Assembly: GCA_945836835.1 (NCBI GenBank)
Contig: CAMAML010000018.1
Location: 1-11,481, forward strand
DNA: 11,481 nt
Direction of reading: 5' to 3'
Origin: an uncultured cyanobacterium
Lineage (GTDB): Bacteria; Cyanobacteriota; Vampirovibrionia; Gastranaerophilales; Gastranaerophilaceae
Part shown: one piece after another, positions 5,104 to 10,874 of the stretch
Layout of the letters: each line of letters begins with the position of its first letter
Numbering within the stretch: position 1 is the stretch's first letter
Made by a program: the position numbers and the translations under genes
The notes under the pieces: model-generated
Told to the model about the DNA's origin: nothing
Databases searched by the model: none
Seen by the model: only the letters and a program-made list of their open reading frames with translations

Positions 5104-5349
5104 ATGCATAAACGTAAGTACAAAGTTTCCAGATTAGCGCAAAAATTTGCGATGAGGATAAGATTTGAGCGGGAGCGACGGGGATTTTCGCAGGAAAAAC
5201 TCGCGAAGTTTTCGGGGGTGGGGCGTTCAACGATTTCTCAAATCGAGGGGTTGGTGAGTTCGCCGACGCTTGATGTTGTCGAGAAACTCTCGAGAGCCTT
5301 GGGTTACAGCCCGTACGAGCTGATTGCGGACGAGCAGATTGTTATGTAA
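5104..5349 (+). CDS. XRE/Cro-C1 family transcriptional regulator, upstream of groESL
   Basis: This 81-residue protein is almost entirely one Cro/C1-type helix-turn-helix (about residues 14-75). The motif is FSQEKLAKFSGVGRSTISQIEGLVSSPTLDVVEKLSRALGYSPYELI. It lacks a separate C-terminal ligand or dimerisation domain. No Shine-Dalgarno sequence precedes the ATG at 5104; only gctaatttatagat separates it from the T-run of the preceding terminator. If TAATTT (5092-5097) is the -10 box, the mRNA would begin at or next to the ATG, that is, be leaderless. Met17 as an alternative start also lacks a ribosome binding site and would cut into the fold. The gene ends 124 bases before groES on the same strand, so a role in controlling groESL is possible but inferred only from position. 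Confidence 0.87.
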   Translation: MHKRKYKVSRLAQKFAMRIRFERERRGFSQEKLAKFSGVGRSTISQIEGLVSSPTLDVVEKLSRALGYSPYELIADEQIVM

Positions 5350-5410
5350 TTTTGCAACAAGTTTTTACCCTCGTTTAAATCTTAATTTTTCGTTAAGGAT
5401 TTCGGATTTT

Positions 5411-5439
5411 TTCACAAATTGGTATATAAATGATATTGT
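5411..5439 (+). promoter_or_regulatory. Probable groESL promoter
   Basis: TTCACA (5411-5416), a 17-bp spacer and an extended -10 TGA-TATTGT (hexamer 5434-5439) would start transcription near 5446, about 28 bases before groES. A second possible -10 is TATAAA (5425-5430). No CIRCE operator (TTAGCACTC-N9-GAGTGCTAA), the usual HrcA site, is present between 5350 and 5473. Confidence 0.45.
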
Positions 5440-5473
5440 TAGTTAGGTAGAAAAATAGGAAAAGGAGAAAAAT

Positions 5474-5758
5474 ATGTTAAAACCACTTGGCGACAGAATT
5501 GTTGTAAAAGTTATTGAAGATACCGAACAAACTTCGGGTGGAATTTTCATTCCCGACAGTGCAAAGGAAAAACCTCAAAAGGGTGAAGTTATTGCGGTAG
5601 GTTTGGGCAAACTTAACGACAAGGGCGAAAGAGAACCGCTTGACGTTAAAGTAGGCGAGACCGTACTTTACGCAAAGTATGCGGGAACGGACGTTAAAAT
5701 GGACGGAGTTGAGTACAAAATCTTGTCCGTAAAAGATGCGTTGGCAGTGATTGAATAA
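5474..5758 (+). CDS. groS: Co-chaperonin GroES
   Basis: The 94-residue protein begins MLKPLGDRIVVKVIEDTEQT, the standard GroES start. The mobile loop with GGIFIPDSAKEKPQKGEV (about residues 22-39) contacts GroEL, and YKILSVKDALAVIE closes the chain. GroES forms the heptameric lid of the GroEL chamber in the cytoplasm. Length is normal for the family (about 95). AAAAGGAG precedes the ATG by 6 bases. groEL follows after a 31-base gap, the usual operon order. Confidence 0.98.
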   Translation: MLKPLGDRIVVKVIEDTEQTSGGIFIPDSAKEKPQKGEVIAVGLGKLNDKGEREPLDVKVGETVLYAKYAGTDVKMDGVEYKILSVKDALAVIE

Positions 5759-5789
5759 TTCGTGACAAAGCAAAAAGGAGAAAATAAAA

Positions 5790-7436
5790 ATGGCAAAACG
5801 TATAGTTTTTGATGAAGAGGCAAGAAAAGCTCTTCTTAACGGTATTGACGCCGTTGCAGACGCGGTCAAGGTTACCCTTGGACCAAAAGGCAGAAATGTC
5901 ATCTTAGAAAAAAAATTCGGTGCACCACAAATCGTTAACGACGGTGTAACGATTGCAAAAGAAATCGAACTTAAAGACGGGTTGGAAAACGCAGGTGCTC
6001 AGTTGTTAAAAGAAGTTTCTTCCAAGACAAATGATGTAGCCGGCGACGGTACGACAACAGCTTCCGTGTTGGCTCAAGCTATTGTCAGAGAAGGTTTGAA
6101 GAACCTCACCGCAGGTGCTAACCCTATGTCTATGAAACGTGGTATCGACAAGGCGGTCGAACTTTCCGTTAAAAAGATTAAAGAAATGTCAAAACCTGTT
6201 AATACAAAGGCTGAAATCGCACAAGTTGCGGCAATTTCGGCAGGAAACAACAAAGAAATCGGTGAATTAATCGCTGAGGCTATGGAAAAAGTCGGGGCGG
6301 AAGGCGTTATCACAGTTGAAGAATCGAAATCTTTCGGCACTAATTTGAAGGTCGTCGAAGGTATGCAGTTTGACAAAGGTTACCTTTCACCTTACTTCGT
6401 AACCGACGCCGAAAGAATGGAAGCGGTTCTTGAGGACGCTTACGTTCTTTGCGTTAACAAGAAAATCAACCTTATTTCGGACTTGGTTCCCGTTTTGGAA
6501 CAGGTTGCACGTGACGGACGTTCTCTGTTGTTGATTGCGGAAGATGTTGAAGGCGAGGCACTTGCAACTTTGGTCGTAAATACTATGAGAAAAGTTTTGA
6601 GAGCGGTTGCGGTTAAAGCTCCGGGGTTCGGCGACAGAAGAAAAGCTATGCTTGAAGATATTGCAATCTTGACGGGTGGCGAAATGTTCACCGAAGAACT
6701 CGGCATCAAGCTGGAAAACGTTACAACTCAAATGATGGGTAGAGCAAAACGTGTTACGGTTACAAAAGACGAAACGACAATCGTCGTAGGCGAAGAAACA
6801 AAATCAGCCGTTCAAGACAGAATTAAGCTCATCAAACGCCAAATCGAGGCGTCGGACAGCGAATACGATAAAGAAAAACTTCAAGAACGTATGGCTAAAC
6901 TCTCGGGCGGTGTTGCGGTTATCGAAGTCGGTGCTGCATCCGAAGTTGAGTTGAAAGAAAGAAAATTGAGAATTGAGGACGCACTCAACGCAACCAGAGC
7001 GGCAAATGAAGAAGGTATCGTTCCGGGTGGCGGTGTTGCTCTCGTAAGAGTTCAACAATACCTGAAAAACGAAATCGAATCGGTCGATTTTTCATCCGAC
7101 GATGAAAAAATCGGGTTCAAGATTTTGACATCTTCACTCGACGTACCTCTAAGAGCAATCGCTCGTAACGCAGGTGCAAGCTCCGACGTTGTAATCGACA
7201 TCGTAACTTCTCACGAAAAAGCGTACGGCTACGACGCTTTGGATAACAAATACGTTGATATGTTCGAGGCAGGTATCGTAGACCCTGCAAAAGTAACTCG
7301 TTCGGCATTGGTAAACGCCGCATCGGTCGGTTCAATGTTGTTGACGACGGAAGCAGCGGTTATTGAAATTCCTGAAGAAAAATCTTCTATGCCTCAAATG
7401 CCTGCCGGCATGGGCGGTATGGGCGGAATGATGTAA
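5790..7436 (+). CDS. groL: Chaperonin GroEL (Hsp60)
   Basis: The 548-residue protein is full length for GroEL. The equatorial ATP site is visible: VTLGPKGRNVILEKKFGAP (residues 28-46) and the catalytic-loop motif NDVAGDGTTTA (81-91). An intact apical domain follows, then EEGIVPGGGVALVR and the usual flexible tail with GGMGGMM. It folds other proteins in an ATP-driven double ring with GroES. AAAAAGGAG lies about 10 bases before the ATG. The gene shares a transcript with groES and ends at a very strong terminator. Nothing is missing or truncated. It appears to be the ordinary housekeeping chaperonin, although copy number in the genome cannot be judged here. Confidence 0.99.
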   Translation: MAKRIVFDEEARKALLNGIDAVADAVKVTLGPKGRNVILEKKFGAPQIVNDGVTIAKEIELKDGLENAGAQLLKEVSSKTNDVAGDGTTTASVLAQAIVREGLKNLTAGANPMSMKRGIDKAVELSVKKIKEMSKPVNTKAEIAQVAAISAGNNKEIGELIAEAMEKVGAEGVITVEESKSFGTNLKVVEGMQFDKGYLSPYFVTDAERMEAVLEDAYVLCVNKKINLISDLVPVLEQVARDGRSLLLIAEDVEGEALATLVVNTMRKVLRAVAVKAPGFGDRRKAMLEDIAILTGGEMFTEELGIKLENVTTQMMGRAKRVTVTKDETTIVVGEETKSAVQDRIKLIKRQIEASDSEYDKEKLQERMAKLSGGVAVIEVGAASEVELKERKLRIEDALNATRAANEEGIVPGGGVALVRVQQYLKNEIESVDFSSDDEKIGFKILTSSLDVPLRAIARNAGASSDVVIDIVTSHEKAYGYDALDNKYVDMFEAGIVDPAKVTRSALVNAASVGSMLLTTEAAVIEIPEEKSSMPQMPAGMGGMGGMM

Positions 7437-7462
7437 TTTTTACGTCAGCCGTTGGATTATTG

Positions 7463-7501
7463 AAAATCGGGCGAAATCAATAGATTTCGCCCGATTTTTT
7501 G
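7463..7501 (+). terminator. Intrinsic terminator of groESL
   Basis: AAAATCGGGCGAAATC (7463-7478) and GATTTCGCCCGATTTT (7483-7498) form a perfect 16-bp stem with an AATA loop, running into a T-run ending at 7500. The A-run at the base would become T on the minus strand, so it may also stop transcription arriving from the OmpH/Skp-like gene. Confidence 0.95.
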
Positions 7502-7503
7502 GG

Positions 7504-7572
7504 AAGTGATTAAGTTTTTACGTTATTTTGGCGTCGCATAATACCAAAAATCCCGTAAAAACTTAATCACTT
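7504..7572. repeat. Long inverted repeat between groEL and the skp-like gene
   Basis: AAGTGATTAAGTTTTTACG (7504-7522) is matched perfectly by its reverse complement at 7554-7572, a 19-bp stem, with TTTTGG/CCAAAA possible inside. The outer 12 bases match the end of the 2472-2761 element at 11 of 12 positions. A further related motif, CACTTAGTCAC, lies at 7577-7587. It looks like a minimal relative of that element, or the fold-back remnant of one. No T-run follows, and a strong terminator already lies just upstream. Confidence 0.7.
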
Positions 7573-7590
7573 AATACACTTAGTCACAAA

Positions 7591-7650
7591 ATACGAGGCG
7601 TGAAAAACCTTGTGCCCCTTTGGTAGCACACAAGAGCAACATACGGCTAC
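7591..7650 (-). repeat. Solo copy of the palindromic element at a gene's stop codon
   Basis: Without gaps, 46 of 60 bases match the copy at 10981-11040 (reverse orientation). The conserved parts are ACGAGGCGTG, AACCTTGTG, CACACAAGAG and CGGCTAC. The first bases of the element (GTAGCCG, minus strand) contain the TAG stop codon of the OmpH/Skp-like gene, so the copy begins where that reading frame ends. No FTLAE codons flank it. Confidence 0.8.
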
Positions 7651-8114
7651 TTGACAATTTTCTTTACGGCGTCGGTTATGTCGTCACCGCCGTACAAGAC
7701 AACGCCTTTTGAGATTATCATCTTGTAGCCGTTTGCTTTTGCATACTCGTTTATCGTTGCGGAAATACTATCGTCTATCGCTTTCAGTTTCGTTACATAT
7801 TCTTTTTCCAGCTTGTCACGTTTTGCGGAAAGCTCATCAACATACTTCTTCTCTACCGACTTCTTTTTGCCTTCATCATCCACCGAGGCAACCTCTTTTC
7901 TCGCCGTTTCTATGTATTTTATTATATCTTGTGCCGTTTGCTCTTGAGATTTTTTTAACTCCTTAACCTGTGATGACGAGTTCAAAACCTCTTGAACATC
8001 AATTATCCCAATCTTGCAGTTGCAAGGTGTTTCGGACATCGCCGTCGTGTTCACCAAAAGCCCCAACCCGAATGCTGCTATTGTCGCACAAATTATAGTT
8101 TTGTTAAGTTTCAT
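7647..8114 (-). CDS. OmpH/Skp-family periplasmic protein
   Basis: The 155-residue protein has a signal peptide (MKLNKTIICATIAAFGLGLL..), with cleavage likely after TTAMS at residue 27. The OmpH pattern CKIGIIDVQEVLNSSSQVKEL follows, then a long charged segment (about residues 45-125) with coiled-coil character. The closing ANGYKMIISKGVVLYGGDDITDAVKKIV is typical of Skp-like proteins. Skp holds unfolded outer-membrane proteins in the periplasm on their way to the BAM complex. Length is normal for the family. AAGGGGT lies 6 bases before the ATG. A perfect TATAAT (8221-8226, minus strand) lies about 105 bases upstream but lacks a good -35. It is divergent from the TpsB transporter gene, an outer-membrane barrel that such a chaperone could serve. 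The stop codon coincides with a repeat element, so the original C-terminus may have been changed by one or a few residues. Confidence 0.88.
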   Translation of the reverse strand: MKLNKTIICATIAAFGLGLLVNTTAMSETPCNCKIGIIDVQEVLNSSSQVKELKKSQEQTAQDIIKYIETARKEVASVDDEGKKKSVEKKYVDELSAKRDKLEKEYVTKLKAIDDSISATINEYAKANGYKMIISKGVVLYGGDDITDAVKKIVK

Positions 8115-8363
8115 TAAATTACCCCTTCTTTTTTATACTTCTTTCAGTCGGTTTTTCGTGGTTCTCATACATCATACGATTGATTTTTGTCCGGTTTTCT
8201 TTACAAGACCCTACCAACCCATTATAATAATAACTGCTGAAGTTTATATTTTGCTAATTTATGAACTTTTGTAAAAAAAAAGCAATAAAAATTTAGAAAC
8301 TGTTTTTATTAGTGCATGTAGGTAACACAATATAGTCGTGAAGTAATATTTTAAAGGTATAGT

Positions 8364-10337
8364 ATGAGTAAATCGCGTACAAAAACAAATAAACTCAATT
8401 CACTGATGTCGGCAACGGCACTGGTTGCAATCGGGCTTGTTGTTGCGGGGGGTCCTGCGTTTTCCGTTGAATACAGCGGAAACCAGAATTTTCAGTATTT
8501 GCAATCCCAAACGGGACTTAATTATCAGCATAGCGAAGATATGTTAAAGCAAAAAAGGCTTCAATCGGAGTCTAATCAAGGATATCAGGATTACGTGGAC
8601 TACGGTCGCAGCGGTAACCCTTATCAGAATAACCAAAATGTTGTAAACGACTATAACGAACAAAATTACATGCAGGGTGGTATTCAGGACTCTGACACAC
8701 AAAGTGTTTACGTTAACTCGGTAGAAGTTTCGCCGTCACAAATCTTGACAAAAGATGAAGTTGACCAAATCGTTCGCCCGTTGATTGGCAAAAGCGTCAA
8801 CATTGACAACATCAAAAGGGTTGTTGAAGAAATTAACAGAAAATATGCGGAACGAGGTTTTGTAACCGCACGTGCGTTTTTGCCCGAACAAACCGTTCAA
8901 AACGGTGTTATCAGAATTGAACTTGTTGAAAGTAAGGTCGGAAACGTTTCCGTTGAGCAAAACAGATGGACAAAAGACAGCTACATCAAAGCAAGAATGC
9001 CTCAACAGGAAGGTGAATTGTTTGACATCGTTGAACTTGAACGTGATATTATGGACTTTAATCGTTACAACGAAGGCGTCAACTTAACCGCTAACCTCAA
9101 GGCAGGCGAAAAAGAAGGTACGACGGATATTGAGCTTAAGGCTCACGAAAGATTTCCGTTCCACGTAACGGCAATGATGGACAACGCAGGTCGTTATCAA
9201 ACGGGTCATATTCGTGGCGGTGCAATGATTACGGCTGACAGCTTATTCGGTTATAGAGACAAGATGTCCGTAGGTTCATATTTTTCAGGCGGTTCTGCCA
9301 GCCCGTTCTTTGATTATAACGTGCCTGTTAACCGCAAGGATGGTCGTTTAGGGTTTATGTACAGTTCGACTTTCTCAAAAATCAAGTATGGAGCGTATTC
9401 TCCGCTTGACATCAGAAGCCGTGCGTACACTTATTCGTTATACTACACTCAACCGCTTATCAGAAAACCCGGATTTGAGTTAAAGAGTTATGCGTCTTTG
9501 AACTACAAGAGAGCCGGCTCTTATATGGGTATTTTGAACCAGTTCGGGATTGACGACGAAATCAGTATGGACAACGTAACAAGTATCGACGCGGCATTGA
9601 ACTTGAGAAAAGATACCAAGTACGGTATTTGGTATTTGAACCAAGGTGTCGGTTATGCAATTCCGTTGTTTGATAAAAATTCTAATTACTTTAAAATATT
9701 CGGTGGTGCAGTCAGATTGCACGATTTCTCTCACGGTGTAATCGGTCAGTTGAGAGGTAACTACCAAATTATCCCTAACAACAAGTATATTCCGTACATC
9801 GACCAATTCCAAGCAGGTGGTCTTGCAACCGTCAGAGGGTATCAGGAAGGTGCGATGATTGGTAAAAACGGGTTCTTTACGAGTGCTGAATTAATGTTCC
9901 CGCTTATGCCAAGACAAATAACAAGTCCTCGTTCGGGTGAAAAAATTCCGTTTATCGGAAAATATGTTAAAGGTGCGGTATTCGCAGACTTCGGCGGAGT
10001 GTTCCCGCAAGTTGACGAATACCAGTACGGGGATCATCACTTTATGGCATCACTCGGTATGGGACTTAGGGTACAGCTTCCGGGCGACTTGACTGGTCGT
10101 ATGTATTGGGGCTTCCCGCTCATTAACAGCAGAGAATATCTTGGTAGCAAGACGGGTCGTTTCCACTTTGAGTTGACTATGGAACCTAACTTTGACGCGT
10201 TGTTGAGAAAACGTTATGTAGAGGCTAAACCGCAGGCACCTGCACAGCCGCAGCCTGCACCACAGGAACCTGTTAACAACTACGATGATATTCGTCACTA
10301 CGACTACTTTAACGACGGTGGCGGAGGCTCACTGTAA
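8364..10337 (+). CDS. TpsB/FhaC-ShlB-type outer-membrane transporter with POTRA domains
   Basis: The 657-residue protein has a signal peptide (cleavage after PAFS, residue 34). An N/Q/Y-rich linker (about 35-113) follows, then two POTRA-like domains (about 115-189, with YAERGFVTARAFLPEQ and GVIRIELVESKVG; and about 191-262) and a 16-strand-type barrel (about 263-610). VRGYQEG at residues 490-496 is the conserved loop-6 motif of the Omp85/TpsB superfamily. Such proteins export a large partner (TpsA) across the outer membrane. No TpsA gene follows; a terminator and a convergent regulator do. A 47-residue tail (QAPAQPQPAPQEP.. ending DGGGGSL) lies beyond the last strand-like segment (GRFHFELTMEPNF), whereas barrel proteins normally end with the final strand. 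AAAGG lies 8 bases before the ATG. A general Omp85-type role rather than two-partner secretion is possible. Confidence 0.9.
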   Translation: MSKSRTKTNKLNSLMSATALVAIGLVVAGGPAFSVEYSGNQNFQYLQSQTGLNYQHSEDMLKQKRLQSESNQGYQDYVDYGRSGNPYQNNQNVVNDYNEQNYMQGGIQDSDTQSVYVNSVEVSPSQILTKDEVDQIVRPLIGKSVNIDNIKRVVEEINRKYAERGFVTARAFLPEQTVQNGVIRIELVESKVGNVSVEQNRWTKDSYIKARMPQQEGELFDIVELERDIMDFNRYNEGVNLTANLKAGEKEGTTDIELKAHERFPFHVTAMMDNAGRYQTGHIRGGAMITADSLFGYRDKMSVGSYFSGGSASPFFDYNVPVNRKDGRLGFMYSSTFSKIKYGAYSPLDIRSRAYTYSLYYTQPLIRKPGFELKSYASLNYKRAGSYMGILNQFGIDDEISMDNVTSIDAALNLRKDTKYGIWYLNQGVGYAIPLFDKNSNYFKIFGGAVRLHDFSHGVIGQLRGNYQIIPNNKYIPYIDQFQAGGLATVRGYQEGAMIGKNGFFTSAELMFPLMPRQITSPRSGEKIPFIGKYVKGAVFADFGGVFPQVDEYQYGDHHFMASLGMGLRVQLPGDLTGRMYWGFPLINSREYLGSKTGRFHFELTMEPNFDALLRKRYVEAKPQAPAQPQPAPQEPVNNYDDIRHYDYFNDGGGGSL

Positions 10338-10345
10338 AAGATCTG

Positions 10346-10379
10346 AAAAATACCTCGGAAATATCCGAGGTATTTTTTT
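10346..10379 (+). terminator. Bidirectional intrinsic terminator between the TpsB and XRE genes
   Basis: AAAAATACCTCGGA (10346-10359) and TCCGAGGTATTTTT (10364-10377) form a perfect 14-bp stem with an AATA loop, followed by more T to 10379. The A-run at the left base provides a T-run on the minus strand, so the convergent XRE gene ending at 10415 could use it too. Confidence 0.93.
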
Positions 10380-10414
10380 CGCAATTTATTCGTGACTAAA
10401 TAACTTAGCGTAAC

Positions 10415-10735
10415 TTAATAAGAATTTTGTTTAATTATTCGATAAAGTTTTCTCTTACTATCAAACGACTGACGCTTTATTATCTCTATCATTTCTTTTT
10501 CCAATTCTTCATCAGGCTTGAGATACTCATAATCAAAAAAATTGTCGGGAAGTATCCCGAACTCTTCCATAATCTTTAAAACTGTTTGCATTGAAGGAAA
10601 ACTCTTACCGTTCTCAATATTGCTGAGAGATGAAGGCTCTATCCCTATTTTTTCGCAAAATTTTTCCTGAGTAAGATTGTAGTTTTTGCGAATTTCCTTA
10701 ACCTTTTGCCCGATAAGAATTTTCTTCTGTTCCAT
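10415..10735 (-). CDS. XRE/Cro-C1 family regulator, divergent from the second prepilin
   Basis: The 106-residue protein starting MEQKKILIGQKVKEIRKNY has a Cro/C1 helix-turn-helix at about residues 8-65. Its core is LTQEKFCEKIGIEPSSLSNIENGKSFP. A short helical C-terminus follows (FFDYEYLKPDEELEKEMIEII..). The frame is open 22 codons further upstream, but AAAGGAG seven bases before the ATG at 10735 fixes that as the start. It stands head-to-head with the prepilin at 10875, with a 139-bp shared region holding a strong prepilin promoter and two TAAACAC motifs. This repeats the arrangement at 3160-4489 and suggests a paired regulator/pilin module. Its 3' end converges on the TpsB terminator. Binding and target are inferred. 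Confidence 0.9.
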   Translation of the reverse strand: MEQKKILIGQKVKEIRKNYNLTQEKFCEKIGIEPSSLSNIENGKSFPSMQTVLKIMEEFGILPDNFFDYEYLKPDEELEKEMIEIIKRQSFDSKRKLYRIIKQNSY

Positions 10736-10792
10736 AAAAAATCTCCTTTTTAATATATAAAGCATAGTATTAGAATTAAAAAAATTACATAG

Positions 10793-10836
10793 TCTAAACA
10801 CAATAAAAGTATTGACTTTTTCGTGTAAACACTATA
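10793..10836. promoter_or_regulatory. Direct-repeat motif, possible operator for the second XRE regulator
   Basis: TCTAAACACAATA (10793-10805) and TGTAAACACTATA (10824-10836) match at 11 of 13 bases and start 31 bases apart, close to three helical turns. The second overlaps the spacer and -10 of the prepilin promoter. The first overlaps a weak minus-strand promoter for the XRE gene (TTGTGT at 10799-10804, 17 bp from TTTAAT). Confidence 0.45.
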
Positions 10837-10840
10837 TAAT
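10812..10840 (+). promoter_or_regulatory. Strong sigma-70 promoter of the second prepilin gene
   Basis: TTGACT (10812-10817), a 17-bp spacer and a perfect TATAAT (10835-10840) lie 35 bases before the prepilin ATG. The spacer contains the small palindrome GTGTAAACAC (10823-10832). Predicted transcription start is near 10847. Confidence 0.85.
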
Positions 10841-10874
10841 ATATACATAAGCATAAATTTATGGAGGTATTTTG

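Noticed and set aside
5383..5399. CTTAA/TTAAG inverted repeat before groES as a CIRCE element or terminator
   Set aside because: The stem is only 5 AT-rich pairs, it does not match CIRCE, and no suitable T-run follows.
5477..5902. Open frame of 141 codons antisense to groES-groEL
   Set aside because: Both genes on the other strand are unmistakable, and this frame's composition is that of a shadow.
9480..9812. Open frame of 110 codons antisense to the TpsB gene
   Set aside because: It is a shadow of the conserved barrel-coding region, with no start signals of its own.
10736..10801. Longer N-terminus for the second-module XRE protein (extra 22 residues)
   Set aside because: AAAGGAG just before the ATG at 10735 and the usual start of the HTH fold favour the shorter protein; the extension lies in promoter DNA.
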